This document shows, one piece after another, positions 51,057 through 62,209 of a DNA stretch of 64,000 nt (position 1 is its first letter; the number at the start of each line of letters is the position of its first letter). A program made the translations under genes and the position numbers. Under the pieces are notes generated by a model, which saw only the letters and a program-made list of their open reading frames with translations, was not told the DNA's origin and searched no databases. Where the stretch lies: positions 565,501 to 629,500 of the forward strand of contig NC_009416.2 of NCBI RefSeq assembly GCF_000002875.2, given 5' to 3'. The DNA comes from Leishmania infantum JPCM5. Taxonomy: Eukaryota > Euglenozoa > Kinetoplastea > Trypanosomatida > Trypanosomatidae.

Positions 51057-53813
51057 TTACCGGAGGGCCATGTGCAGCACGGACTCGTCCAGGTAAAAAG
51101 GCTGCTGCGCGTCATCTGCCCCTTCCGGGGTGTGCCCAATCCAGAACAGCAGAAGCCTCTCAGCACGGCGCTTTGCTGGAGAACACCCTTGCGGGCCGCT
51201 CTCTTCACCTACATCCTCTGACGCGGGTAGGGATGGCAAGGGTGGCTCCATGGGCGGTGCTGGGAACACCAGAATTAGCGGTGCAATGTGTTTGATTTCA
51301 ACGAAAGCACCGCCGGTGTCCGTTGCGGCCGCGGTGCTTAGAGGGTCTGCCTCACCGTTGTTCGTCTCAGTGTCGCTATCGGTTCGCCGACGTACTATCT
51401 TTGGATTCGTCGGCGCAGAAAGTGATGCCAAGGAAGACAAGCACGACTCCGACAAGGTCACCCCGGCCAACGCCGCAACTCGCTCGGCGACCAGTCGTAG
51501 CGCGTGCACGGAGAGGTGAAAGGGGCTGCACATTCCGAGAAACCGCGACTGGAGCGCTGGCCCCAAACGAGTGCGCCAGAATCGCTCTGAGGCGGCACCA
51601 GTTGGCTGCAGAAGTGAGGTCAACAAAGCCTCACACGTTGCCTGTGCTTCTAATGGGGTGGTGGCGCTGCGGAGATCGTGCTGCAGGAGGTGCTTCGCCG
51701 TTCGCGCGACCATCTCCACGTGGCACCAGTGCTCGACTGCAGCTCGTGTTGCCTGCGGTAAACGATGCAGAACGTACGCCAGGTATCGCAGGTTAAGGCC
51801 GTTCGCGTGCATCAGCTCACTCAGCGTCGGAACCATGAGAAAGCTGCCCGCTTTTCGGCACCCTGCCGTGCACCGCACCGCAGTGGGGCAAACCTGCCCC
51901 AATTGGTCGACAGGAGCCCCCTCTCCACTCGCATGCCCCAGTACCAGTCGCGTGTAGCAGTGCATGCACACACGGCAGCACTGCAACGGATTTGTGCACA
52001 CCACGAAGCGTAGTTCGTTGGCGTCGATTTCACCGTTGCACAAGTTGCAGGGCTCGACTGGGACCAGAGGTGCGGCCACGGGGAATTGAAACCCGAGTGT
52101 GCCGGATACACGTGTAATGCCCTCTGACTTGATCCACGTGCCCGCCGCATAGGACTGGGACGCAAGTGCCGCCGATCTGCACGCGTGCGCAGGACTGGCT
52201 CTCGTCGCCGACTCCTGTGACGTGCAAACACACTCGTTCGGGGGCCATCGCGCCTGCCATCTGAGGAACACCTCCGGTCGAACACGATAACACAGCAAGC
52301 TAGCGTACAAAGACGAGGCGCGTGAGAGGTTGACCAGCTCGTCCGACGTCTTTGATGGTGGTGATAACACGGCGACAGAGACGTCCGCTCGGTGTAGAGG
52401 CAGAACGGGTGGAAGAAGACGGTGGGTCTGCGACAAGTAGAGCCGGCGGTCGCGTCCTGCGTACACACGCCACTCCCGGGGCACGTCGCCCCCCTCGAAG
52501 CCAAGGGCATCACCAAGACTCTTCAGGAGCTCAGAGACAAGCGCCGATCGCGGCAATGGCGGTGTTGGCGTGCAAGCACAAAGGGTGTCATCCCCACCCG
52601 CGGCAGCAAACATGTTGCTATCACCCGCCACCAGGTTCGCCGACCCATAGGGAGGAATTGTAGAGCACAAAAAGGAAAAGCCACCAAACGTGCAGCAGGC
52701 GTGAAGCGGCACATGAAGAGTGTGCCGTGGTGCCACAACAGCGAGCATCTCCTGGTTGCGATAGATGGCGTGCCCGCACTTCATCGCCATCTCATCGCCA
52801 CCAAGGACGCCATCCGCCGTGTCCACGCAGCGCCGCAGCAGAATACCGCCGTCAAAGTACACTTGATCTGGAAATTGCGGGTGTGCCGCAACCTGGCGGC
52901 TCGGCGGCGGCATCGTCGCCTCCTTCCATATCTGCACTACGATGCGCTCAACCTCGGACCGAAACGCGGCAATGAGCGCGTCCAGTTGGGCGTGCCGTGC
53001 TGTCTCAGGTGGCGCTGAAGAAAGAATAGAGGAGGCGGGCGCAGCGGGGCGGAAAAAGTCCGCCCAGAGCCAGCGCAGCTCCACCGCTCGTTGATACTCA
53101 AAGTTCCAATCCCGCGCTGCCTTCTCTTCGGGATGAATCGTATCCCAGTAGTAGGCATACAGCTCCGCATCGCGAAACAGAAAATGAGCTGCTGCAGTGC
53201 GAGAGAAGTCCGCGCAGGAAACGGACGGCAGGACGCTGTGCCAGCACACCTGCGTACTCGGTAGCGCAGCTCGCGGGGACGGCGCCTCGACGCTGTCAGA
53301 GGCCGCAGCGGGGGTAGCACGGGTGTCGTACACGCGGAGCCAAAATGGTGCAGCGCCGGCATCCTCAGTCGTTGTCGTTTCAATCGAGTCTGAGTAGGCG
53401 ATCCACCCTAGCGTGCCATCGTCGCACCGAGTGCTGATCCACCAGCCGCCAAACACGTCGCGGTATCGAGACGCCTCGAGTAAGACGGCGCCCACAGGAA
53501 CTGTGCCAACGGCCTCGCCCAGCGGGCCGGCGTAGAGGGGCGCCTCTTTTAAGGCACCCCAGAAGACGGGGGAGCGGCTGCGGCGCGGTAGGCCTTTCGG
53601 CGGCGCAGAAGACTGCAATGAGGTCGATGCGGTCACCGAAGCCATGGTGCTGGGTGGAAACGCTCTCGCACTTTGAAACGTTGGTCGCCGCCGGGGTGCC
53701 GGAGATGAAAGTGGGGGGGCGTCGCCCGTCCCTCGAGGCGGCCGAGGCTGCTTCGCTGCCGACGCGCTGCTGCCTTTGGCGGCGCTCTTCTCTCCATTGC
53801 GCTCCCTGCCCAT
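51057..53813 (-). CDS. CLU-domain protein with SH3-like N-terminus and Cys-rich module, 918 residues
   Basis: Numbered from the ATG at 53813. Residues 1-85 are disordered. An SH3-like segment (about 88-144) contains GTVPVGAVLLEASRYRDV and GWWISTRCDDGTLGWIAY. The middle (about 306-470) follows the CLU domain of Clu/Tif31/CLUH: VYFDGGILLRRCVDTADGVL, GGDEMAMKCGHAI, LHVPLHACCTFGGFSFLC, then GRDRRLYLSQTHRLLPP, corresponding to the family's DGRxYxLDxxRxxPP. A Cys-rich block with at least ten Cys (about 593-657; CNLCNGE, CCRVCMHCYTR, CPTAVRCTAGC) probably binds zinc. Next comes NGLNLRYLAYVLHRLP, like the CLU HGINxRYLGxV. CLU proteins bind mRNAs for mitochondrial proteins and affect mitochondrial distribution. 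The C-terminal TPR array of typical CLUH was not recognised. A second possible start is at 53645 (MASVTAST). Confidence 0.72.
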   Translation of the reverse strand: MGRERNGEKSAAKGSSASAAKQPRPPRGTGDAPPLSSPAPRRRPTFQSARAFPPSTMASVTASTSLQSSAPPKGLPRRSRSPVFWGALKEAPLYAGPLGEAVGTVPVGAVLLEASRYRDVFGGWWISTRCDDGTLGWIAYSDSIETTTTEDAGAAPFWLRVYDTRATPAAASDSVEAPSPRAALPSTQVCWHSVLPSVSCADFSRTAAAHFLFRDAELYAYYWDTIHPEEKAARDWNFEYQRAVELRWLWADFFRPAAPASSILSSAPPETARHAQLDALIAAFRSEVERIVVQIWKEATMPPPSRQVAAHPQFPDQVYFDGGILLRRCVDTADGVLGGDEMAMKCGHAIYRNQEMLAVVAPRHTLHVPLHACCTFGGFSFLCSTIPPYGSANLVAGDSNMFAAAGGDDTLCACTPTPPLPRSALVSELLKSLGDALGFEGGDVPREWRVYAGRDRRLYLSQTHRLLPPVLPLHRADVSVAVLSPPSKTSDELVNLSRASSLYASLLCYRVRPEVFLRWQARWPPNECVCTSQESATRASPAHACRSAALASQSYAAGTWIKSEGITRVSGTLGFQFPVAAPLVPVEPCNLCNGEIDANELRFVVCTNPLQCCRVCMHCYTRLVLGHASGEGAPVDQLGQVCPTAVRCTAGCRKAGSFLMVPTLSELMHANGLNLRYLAYVLHRLPQATRAAVEHWCHVEMVARTAKHLLQHDLRSATTPLEAQATCEALLTSLLQPTGAASERFWRTRLGPALQSRFLGMCSPFHLSVHALRLVAERVAALAGVTLSESCLSSLASLSAPTNPKIVRRRTDSDTETNNGEADPLSTAAATDTGGAFVEIKHIAPLILVFPAPPMEPPLPSLPASEDVGEESGPQGCSPAKRRAERLLLFWIGHTPEGADDAQQPFYLDESVLHMALR

Positions 53814-54806
53814 GATTTGGCCAGGAGAGGAGGCTGTCGGACGGACGGACGTGAACGGACACGGGCACCTTCCCTCACACAGCAATCATGTGCTGCAGTG
53901 GTACCTGCGGAGACGGGGGAGGGCAGAAAGTCGTCCATGTCGCCAAGCAGGTCGAATACCAGCAGAGAGAAAAAGCAACATAAGAAAAAAACAACGGGAA
54001 AACAGTGAAGGACGTCTCCACGACACTGAGAAGGGGAGGCTTCATCAGAAACGCTTCGGTGTACTGTGGAGTTCTTCCTTGTCCGCCGCACCTAATTTTC
54101 GTTTCTCGTGTGATACAGCGCCGCCACCGCATCCTAAACGGGTGGTTTCCATTGCAGAGCCACTCATGGTAACAGCAGCACTTGACTACGGAGTTGCAAC
54201 GCACCCCCCCCCTCCACATCAAAATGCATCAGCCTACCTCACGGAGGGCGTCTCTTACAATACATCGCTTTGGCTGTTGTGTACGTCTCGTCCACACATA
54301 TATATATATTTATGCAAGCATATGTATATATATATATATCAATGTGTTGTTCAGCAGAGAGCCGTCGCACTCCGCAACCAACGAAACACATGTGCCGGAA
54401 AAGATGATGAGCGACGAGAAGCATCTCCTCTCCCTCCCCCTTCCCCCGCGTAAAACGGAAAAAGATGAGCAAGAGAGAGAGAGAATTCGTCTCAGGCAGC
54501 AAATCTCGTAGAGAGAAAGAGAGAGAGTCATCCTTTCGATGCAACGGTGGTGCCCCCCCCCCACACACACACACAGACATCTTCAGCATCGCGACGACGA
54601 GAAGAACAGGGAGGCACATGAAACGAGCGTGAGGGCGTCCGCCCTCTGAAACATGCGAGGGCATCCCATACACGCGGCATGAGGATAGCCCCTCCACAAC
54701 AGACGGAAGCACTCACAGTACCCCATTGCGACCTCGCCTCTCCCACGGCTTCTCCCATATCAAAAAACTGGACAGTTGTGGCTCATTCTCCTTTTATCGA
54801 TCCCGC
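53814..54806. other. Intergenic region with TA/GA tracts
   Basis: Leader of the CLU-type gene and 3' flank of the ArfGAP gene. TA-rich tracts at 54298-54309 and 54323-54339, GA tracts near 54472-54482 and 54512-54526, C run at 54554-54562. No gene is supported. Confidence 0.5.
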
Positions 54807-57002
54807 CTAGTTGGGATGGGATTTCTGCCGGAATCGCTCCTTCAGCAAACGCAGCTGCTCCTCCAGGCGTCGATGCATCTGTAGCACGTTGCTCAAGGTC
54901 CCTGTTTTGTGTGTGGATGACGCATAGAACTGCGTTGACGGTGCCCGCTGCGCCGCGCTGCCCTCCTCAGCTATTGGCGACAAAAGTGAGCCTCGAAGGC
55001 GGGTAAAGGATGCGTTTGAAGGTGTTGCCGTCCACCTCACAGACGGTGGCGGATGAGCTTGCAGCGCATCAGAGAAGGAGGGCTCAGATGAGCGGATCCC
55101 CTGAGGCGGTACATACTTGTCCTCATCCGGCGCTGGCGGCGACAGGAGTGCTCGGCGCGAGCTGCAGAGATAATACGGCTTGCCCAAGACCTGCTTCGGC
55201 CGATGTGTCTGCCATGCCCCGTGCCGCGAGCGCACCGCTGCTGCTGCGGTGGGCCGCATGAAAGGCGCGCGCATGGAAGTCGGAGTAGCCGCGCCCGTCA
55301 GTGACGACCGACGCGAAGCGGAGGACGAGTTCATTGCCGCGGCAGAAGGCACGGGCGTTGCATCCACGACACAGGGTACGAAATGTGCGCGCTCCTCAAC
55401 CGAAGTGAGCCGCGCAAGCGCTATGGCACTGGAGGTGGTGGGCGACATCGGCTCCTCCGACAACAGCGGCGGCGTTTCTCGGAGAGCTGCTCGTGGAGAC
55501 GCGCACGCGGGGCCGTGCGCAAGGCGAGGGGGCAGCTGTTGCGTGGCTGGCCGCCCGGGCGACTCTTGCAGCATCTCTAGGTCTTGTCCACGCTGCTTGC
55601 GGTGCCGATAAGAAACGCGCGCTACACTGTCTAAAGCACACTGTGACGAGCAGCACGGTTCCACCAGAACCGTCCTCAACGTCAGTGACGGCGCCAAAGG
55701 GAGCGCGGGAGGAGAAGAGCCTCGCGAGGCCGAGAACACTGGGAAAGACAGCTCTGATGGGACTGGATTGCTCTCAAGCACCTCCGTTAGAGGCGCTCGC
55801 TTGCGCCGATGTCGACGTGATCGTTCTGACGCCTTTGACTCTTCGCGAGGTCCTGTTTCCGTCACTGGCACCACTGTAGTTTCCTGCTTAGCGTCGTCTG
55901 AGGGATCTCGCAGCAGCGGCGGTGTCGCCGTTCGAACTCGATCGCGATCCTCTGGGGCAAACACCTGCGCATGCACTGGCTCACCAGCATAATTACGCAC
56001 CTCATCGAGCGGTACAGGAGGCGCCATCCTCTTCGTCCGTTTTGTCCGCTTCGCCGTGCGGCGACGCCTGACCTTCACGCCGCTTTCTTCGGCTGCACCC
56101 GGCATGTTTTCGAGTGCCGGGGCCGCTGCCTCTGGTCCATCTACTTCGGTGGCAACGATGACTGTTACGGAGGTGGACGGCGACGGCATCTCGCGCACCA
56201 CGACGGTCGGAGACGAAACACTATTCGAGAGAGAGGTCTTCGCGACCAATGTCGGCTGCACTGGCGGTGCGGACGTGTTCAGGGGTGCCTCTAGCGCCAC
56301 ACAAGGTGTGGCTGTGCGCAGCCAGTCGAAAATGGCCGCTTCCTTCTGCTTTGACAGATACGAAGCGTCGAGCGCGGCTCGAGGGGACGTGTTGGTGTCG
56401 AGCGCAGCAAGGGAAGCCACAGCTGCTGTCCGAGTCGCTGCGACCGGGTTCGAGGTCAGCGGCACCGTGCCCCTGACAGACTTTGTTGGTGTGGCAGGTT
56501 GCGCACGTTGGAGGTCTTCGCCAGCTCGAGGTGCTTTGGCGCGCTCTGCGTCGCTTTGCGCATCCACAGCAGCTCCGCCGCTGGAGTCCGCTGCGGACGG
56601 AGGAAGTGGCCGGTAGTACCGCCTCTGCACATATTTAAGGCGAATCCACTTCATTACGTTGGCTGAGGTGTCCCGTTCCCCAGGTTTGACGTAGCTGGTC
56701 GGAATGGTGGCCTCGTAGGCCCGCTTGGCGCGCTCGTTGCCCATCTTTGACATGAAGGTGATCTGCTCCGGTTCCCAGAGATCCATCGTGCAGCTTTTTA
56801 CCTTGCTGATATGCACGCCCAGCTGACGATGCAGGCCGCTGCAGCGGATGCAGATGAAGATGCCGAGATTCACGCTCGCCCACGTCGGGTGACGCGCGCT
56901 GCAGTCCATACACTCATCATTGGCGGGCTGCTTCAGCAGCTCTAGTAGCTGTCGTTGATTTCGCTCCTGCACTTCTTTGGTCTGCCGCTGTACGGACGCC
57001 AT
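54807..57002 (-). CDS. ArfGAP-domain protein with long disordered tail, 731 residues
   Basis: GTPase-activating protein for ARF-family GTPases, acting in vesicle trafficking. The ArfGAP domain occupies residues ~12-130. The zinc finger C-x2-C-x16-C-x2-C has its cysteines at 31, 34, 51 and 54, followed by SGLHRQLG, which carries the arginine finger (R59), and [15 protein letters not shown]. All catalytic elements are present. Residues 130-731 are low complexity and rich in Ser, Pro, Ala, Arg and Thr, with a basic patch ([17 protein letters not shown]). A short C-terminal coiled coil ([18 protein letters not shown]) ends the protein. The domain order resembles SMAP/AGFG-type GAPs. The start at 57002 is the first ATG after a very good acceptor (pyrimidine tract ending CCCACAAG, AG at 57078-57077); the frame continues to 57365 only by reading through that site. 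Confidence 0.92.
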   Translation of the reverse strand: MASVQRQTKEVQERNQRQLLELLKQPANDECMDCSARHPTWASVNLGIFICIRCSGLHRQLGVHISKVKSCTMDLWEPEQITFMSKMGNERAKRAYEATIPTSYVKPGERDTSANVMKWIRLKYVQRRYYRPLPPSAADSSGGAAVDAQSDAERAKAPRAGEDLQRAQPATPTKSVRGTVPLTSNPVAATRTAAVASLAALDTNTSPRAALDASYLSKQKEAAIFDWLRTATPCVALEAPLNTSAPPVQPTLVAKTSLSNSVSSPTVVVREMPSPSTSVTVIVATEVDGPEAAAPALENMPGAAEESGVKVRRRRTAKRTKRTKRMAPPVPLDEVRNYAGEPVHAQVFAPEDRDRVRTATPPLLRDPSDDAKQETTVVPVTETGPREESKASERSRRHRRKRAPLTEVLESNPVPSELSFPVFSASRGSSPPALPLAPSLTLRTVLVEPCCSSQCALDSVARVSYRHRKQRGQDLEMLQESPGRPATQQLPPRLAHGPACASPRAALRETPPLLSEEPMSPTTSSAIALARLTSVEERAHFVPCVVDATPVPSAAAMNSSSASRRSSLTGAATPTSMRAPFMRPTAAAAVRSRHGAWQTHRPKQVLGKPYYLCSSRRALLSPPAPDEDKYVPPQGIRSSEPSFSDALQAHPPPSVRWTATPSNASFTRLRGSLLSPIAEEGSAAQRAPSTQFYASSTHKTGTLSNVLQMHRRLEEQLRLLKERFRQKSHPN

Positions 57003-59769
57003 GTAGACGCAGCGCCCGCAAGAAGGAAGCGATTGTGGGGTGCCACGTGGGACGGCGGCGGCGGAGGGGGTGGGCGCTTGTGGGAGGGAGAGGGAGAAAC
57101 AAGGTGCGAACGGGCTCGGTTTCTCTGATTCGTCGGCAGCGAAAAAAAAAACGCCGCCACGTATACGACCCCACCAACGCCCTGGAGCAAGAAGAAACAC
57201 AAAGCGGCGAAAAGCACACAACAACGACAGAAACCAAACATAGACAGAGCGAGAGACACCGCCGGGGACGCACGAGGTGACTGGTGCGGATGCGACAACA
57301 CCACGTGGTGTCACCTCCGCAGTTAGTCTCTCCCTCTGTAGCTGACGTTGTTGTGCCCGCGGCAATTCGTCGATTCCACGCCGCTAGAAAGCGGCAGTGG
57401 GAGGTGAAGGAAGGAACAAGTCGGTCTCTGTGTGTCTGTGTGTGTGTGTGTTACTCTTTGCGGTGGTGGCCTATTTCTTATTCAGTCTAGTGTGGTAAGC
57501 ACGTAGGCTCCCTGTGTGTGAGGTCCTCCAGCACGCGTGGACGAAGAGGGAGCGAAGGAAAGGGACCATCGATCGGGAGAGACGCGCCACCAGCGCAGCG
57601 CGGAAGGACAGGGCCATGAATGGCACACACATACATGTGTGTGTGTGTGTGTGTGGTTGGGGGAGGGAGGGAGCGGGTGACGGACGTGTGCAGCCAAGCC
57701 CGAACCACAAAAGGGAAGAGAGGAGAGCGAGCGAGAGAAGGCACACAAGTGAGGAGAACGTGCGCAGTGCACGTGCACCGATAAAGGAAAAACCCACGCA
57801 TCCATACATCATCTCACGAGGCAGCCGTGAGCAGCGACAGTGAGTCTGCTGAAGCCGGATAAAAAAAGGAAGGAGCCTGGTGCGCTGTGTGAGCCTAGCA
57901 GAGCGCCAGAAACAGCGTGCTCCCTCTATCCTTATCACTCCCCGTCGCAAAAAAAAAAAAACAAAGAACTGATGCGTGCCGAAGCGCAGATGCTGAAGGC
58001 AACTGCAATGGACGTGGATGGCGAAGAGGCAGGTCATGCTAAACCCTCTTTCTTTTTCTACTTGCTTTATTTTTCTGGTCGCTCGTTTCCGCCGTGCTGC
58101 ACCGTGCGAAGTATGATTTCTCTGGCATTGCACAGGGCACATTGGTTCTCCTCTTTTCCCGCCTTTCTCGCACCGGCACATATGCTCAAAATCTCACACA
58201 CCCATCTTACCAGCACGCCTGAAATTGTCCTGCGCGCACATCTGCGACACAACGAATGAAGGAGGCACCCCACCGACAGAGGGCGGCGAAGCAGCAATGG
58301 GATAAGAAGTCCTAGCATCAAGCGAGAGAGAGAGAGACATCATGCCCGCGGGGCGAATAATAACAGCAAAAAAAAAAAGAAAGGCGAAACAAAATGAGAG
58401 GAAGCATCCGTGAAAGCGTGCGCGAGGAGATACAGGGTGGGGAAGGGGGGGCGGGAACATCGACGACAGCATCGGAGGCATACACACGCAGGAAGAGCGC
58501 GCGAGCGAGAGACGGAGTGTACATGCGTGCACGACACAAGCGTATCGGGAGAGGAGAGAGTGGCGGTCCAACAAGCAACAAGATAAATACGAAAAAAAAA
58601 GTCCTTCCTCTTTTGTTGTTGTTTACAAAATAATAGCCTCTGCGTGGGCCGCAGTGCTCACCTTTTCGGAGTGCATGTGTGGACATGCAGGAGATGGGGC
58701 TTGGTGTGAATGGAGCTTGTTATTGATGCCCTGAGAGAGGGAAGGGAGAAGAACAGAGAAAACACATGGGCAGACAATAATAACACAGCTCAGCAAAGGA
58801 GATCGGAGGCCGAGCAAGAATCACGTTTCAAGTGCAACGACAAGGAAGGGCACCCGCGCATCACTCGCTGCTGCATACGTATGCCCCTCGCATCCTCGTT
58901 TTCATAGTGACGAGTAGATGTGGTCCTCAGACAACACGCGTCCCCACTCACCAACCGCGACGCGTCCTCCACCCTCATCGGTTTCCGCCTTGCTCCGATT
59001 CGCTTCCCTCACGCGGACTATTCGCGTTAAGAAGCCCAACGAAACAAAAAAACATCGACAATGAAATCCGCCCTCGACCCGACACCTTCATGAGTTTCAC
59101 ACCCCGCAGGCGCGCTGTACAAAAAGAAAGAGAAGGCATCTGCAGAAAAAAAAAACAGGACAACAGAACGAGACGGGAGACTGCGCGCGTTGCCAGCGCC
59201 CGAGCACACACTAGGCGAGATGGGCAACAACACTAGCAGCCAACAACAGCAAAGCAAAAGGGAGCCGACAAGAAGACTACAAAAGGGTGAGAGAACCAGC
59301 GAGAGAGAGAGAGAGAGCATGAGAGGAAGACAGAAGGCGCGCCAAAGAAAGCAAGAGAATCGTGAGAAACTTTTTTTTTTCGTGTGTGTAGAGCTTAGGT
59401 AAGGCTTGGGGTGTGCGAGGGGAAGAGAGAGGTGTGCGCCGAGAATGTGTGCGTGCTCTCATCACGAGCGAGCCTATCAGCTGCCGTGAGCCTCTGTGCA
59501 CGTGTGGGAGGTGACACGTTGTCTGTCAAATAGAACGCCAAGGAGGCATGCGCTCTCGTGTCCACACAGACACGCATCCGCAAGCGCGTACAACACGGTG
59601 GACTACGAGGTGGAAAAAAAAAAGAAAAACACAAGGTGGGGACAGTACTTGAATCACCGTGTTCTACCTCTTGAACCCTGGCGCAAGACAGCGACGGACG
59701 TCTTTCATTTACTTGTCACGGAGGTCGCTCAGCACGCACCACCCAGCGTCAATGCTAAAGGGAGCTCGG
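57003..59769. other. Intergenic region, 2.8 kb
   Basis: No supported gene. It contains the ArfGAP leader and the 3' UTR of PMI, (GT)n at 57636-57655, A runs at 57949-57961, 58368-58378, 59148-59156 and 59618-59626, and a T run at 59371-59380. Minus frames such as 57471-58181 are Ser/Leu/Cys/His-rich products of pyrimidine-rich DNA. Confidence 0.5.
57636..57655. repeat. (GT)n microsatellite
   Basis: About ten GT units on the plus strand, in the spacer upstream of the ArfGAP gene. Confidence 0.85.
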
Positions 59770-61035
59770 CTATCTGTCGCTCAAGTCGTTGGTCGACGCA
59801 ACGAACACAAGCGCCTTCGCTCCCTCAGCTTGGCACGTCACCTTGCCGTACGGCACCGCAAAGCAGTCGCCGGCGTTTACCGTCGTCCCGTTCACCTTGG
59901 CAGACCCCTCCAAGCAGAAGCCCAGGCCTATCGTCGGCAAGGTCACGGAGGTCGTCCCTTTGCCAGAAGCGTGCTCGTACTGCATGCGGTACAGCGAAAA
60001 GTCCGGGAACTGTGCCGGTGGCCGGTAGTACTGCACCTGCCACTGCGCCGCGTCCTCGCTGCTCTTCTTCTCGTGGCGGGCAGACGCAAGCCCGGTCGTG
60101 TCGTACTTCAGCATGCTTATGAGCGTCGGCACATCCTTCCACTTCGGCGTGAGTCCAGCACGCACGACGTTGTCGCTGCATGCCATGATCTCGACACCGT
60201 CGCCGCTGATATACGCGTGCGGCTCGCTGTCCGATAAGAAGAGAGCCTCCCCGGGCACCATCTGTACGTAATTGAGGAAGTAAACCATCCAGCAGCCGAC
60301 ATCATCCGGGTACTGCCTGTAAATGCGAACAAAGAGCTCGTCCTCGGCACACTGCGCGCCCGTCTCCTCGATGCGCTGGAGGTGCAGGCGCAGCGCCTTC
60401 GTGACGATGTCGTCCGAAGCAGCGTACACGTTCGTTATCATCGCTTTCAGCGACTGCTTCTCTTCGTCGCTGTCCGTTGCAGGCAGCGCGCTCTCCGGCG
60501 CCATCATGTACTGACCCAGCACCGCGTCGGCGCCCACAAGCTCCGCCAGCTCCGGGATGCGCTTCAGATACGCGATGATGGCGCCGAGCGGTCGGAAGCA
60601 GCAGAGTGCCTCAAAGGGGGTCAAGGCGCAAATGAGCTCTGGCTTGTGGTTCGGGTCCTTGTACTTATCCGGCCTCGCTGCGTGCAGCTTCTCGGCAAGC
60701 TTCTTGCACGGGTGCGCCTGGATGGACAGCGCCGTGCGAATCGACAGAATCTTCAGCAGGTAGGGCACTGTGTCACGGAAGGTCGTGGCCTGGTGAGCTT
60801 CTGAAAAGTACTTCTTTTTATTCTCTGGCTGCTTCAGGAACTCCTCGAGCAGCTGCGCGTCGCCGTCGGCGATCCTGGACGGGCAGTTGGGGTGCGTGCC
60901 TACCCACAACTCCGCAAACATCTTGCCGGACTTGTCGTTCGTCAAGCCCTTCATCTTTGCCACGAAGCTGGACGCGGCATCCTTGCCCCAGGCATAGTCC
61001 TGATGGCCCACTTCAAGCTTTACGAGCTCAGACAT
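59770..61035 (-). CDS. PMI: Mannose-6-phosphate isomerase (phosphomannose isomerase), 421 residues
   Basis: Zinc enzyme that interconverts fructose 6-phosphate and mannose 6-phosphate, feeding GDP-mannose for GPI anchors, lipophosphoglycan, N-glycans and mannogen in Leishmania. Type I PMI motifs are complete: YAWG (14-17), AELWVGTHPNCPS (41-53), LSIQAHPCKKLAEKLH (103-118) with zinc ligands Gln106 and His108, HKPELICAL (130-138) with Glu133, EPHAYISGDGVEIMACSDN (271-289) with His273, and NVVRAGLTPK (289-298) with active-site Arg292. Length is that of known Leishmania PMIs. There is no SKL-type glycosomal tail (ends DLSDR). The start is the ATG at 61035; two codons upstream the frame has only GTG. 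The acceptor is a C/T tract with AG at 61067-61066. Confidence 0.96.
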   Translation of the reverse strand: MSELVKLEVGHQDYAWGKDAASSFVAKMKGLTNDKSGKMFAELWVGTHPNCPSRIADGDAQLLEEFLKQPENKKKYFSEAHQATTFRDTVPYLLKILSIRTALSIQAHPCKKLAEKLHAARPDKYKDPNHKPELICALTPFEALCCFRPLGAIIAYLKRIPELAELVGADAVLGQYMMAPESALPATDSDEEKQSLKAMITNVYAASDDIVTKALRLHLQRIEETGAQCAEDELFVRIYRQYPDDVGCWMVYFLNYVQMVPGEALFLSDSEPHAYISGDGVEIMACSDNVVRAGLTPKWKDVPTLISMLKYDTTGLASARHEKKSSEDAAQWQVQYYRPPAQFPDFSLYRMQYEHASGKGTTSVTLPTIGLGFCLEGSAKVNGTTVNAGDCFAVPYGKVTCQAEGAKALVFVASTNDLSDR

Positions 61036-62209
61036 ATGCACAGAGCGCAGTTGCTTGCGTGGAAGCTGGTGGTTAGGCGGAGGAAGGAAGAGGAGGCACG
61101 GGACGGGTGGCGGTGGTGACAGTGTCTAGTATGACGAGAAGGACAGGCACGTGAGGTTACTAAACAGCCCACCAAACAATATTATATTGCTTTGCTCTTG
61201 GCCGCTTGAAACCAGCGAGACACGCCGTACGTGCACGAGTGGGGCCACTGCTTCTGGCTTGCCGATGATTTTATATATATCGTTTCGTGTAAAGAGAAAC
61301 AGCAGGAAACGTGGGCCGAAAGCGGCTGAGGAATATGGGGAGGAGTGGGGGAGAGACTGAAACCCGATGAGAAGAATGCCAAGAAGCAGTGCGACGCGTT
61401 ACCGGGACAGAGCAACAAGGGAAAGGAAGAGCGACGCAAGCGAATCGATCAAGGGACACCGGGGGAATAGCTGTGCTGTTGGGTCCGTGGTTCATGTAGC
61501 AGGTTCTCTCGCGGAGAGGTGTGTGGGCGAACGTGTAGGTTAATGTGTTGGCGCGTTATAGATGGAAAGGGGAGACGAAGAGGGAAAAGATAGAAGCGCG
61601 GCACGGTGCGGCGGAAAGCAGCGTGGCTGCGGTCTCAAGTGATACGCGCGAGAAGCGCCATGGGCTTATCCCTCTCCCCTCTGAGACATCGCGCTAGCGT
61701 GCATCCGTAAGAATGGCGGCGAGACGCGATGCGGTGTGTCGCGGCACAAGGGCCACAGCAGGCACAGGTGAACGCAGCTCACCCCGCACAAAGGGCAGCG
61801 TTCGCCTGCGGAGGCAGGTTCGTCGGTCGCTTTCTACCTTGTAGGGATTTGATAGCAGTGAGAAAGTGGAGCAGTGATCGCACAGGGACGAAGGCTGTAT
61901 TCGAGACAGCGAAAGCGGAACAGAATAGAACACCCACTCTTCCCTCTTCCCTTGTCTTCCAAACAGACAACTCTGAGTGACGGAGGCCGGTGTTCTGTGT
62001 TTATGTGTGTGTGTGCCAGACTTGTTCCACACACTACGTACACAACAAAACGAGCAATAAGAAAAAAACCAAAGTTGGCAGAGTTACATAGAAGATGCAG
62101 AAGTAACACCTACATATATAGGTAGATAGATCCGCAACGTTAGGTAGTCCCAGTCGCTGCTACGGGCATGGCACGTTGCTCGCACCGTCTTCAGGGATAC
62201 GCGCCACCT
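61036..62209. other. Intergenic region
   Basis: About 1.2 kb: PMI leader and 3' UTR of the helicase gene. TA-rich tracts near 61272-61279 and 62113-62121. No gene is supported. Confidence 0.5.

Noticed and set aside
57471..58181. Minus frame of 236 codons downstream of PMI
   Set aside because: Encodes a Thr-His run from a microsatellite and Ser/Leu/Arg-rich filler; overlaps other open frames of the same quality.
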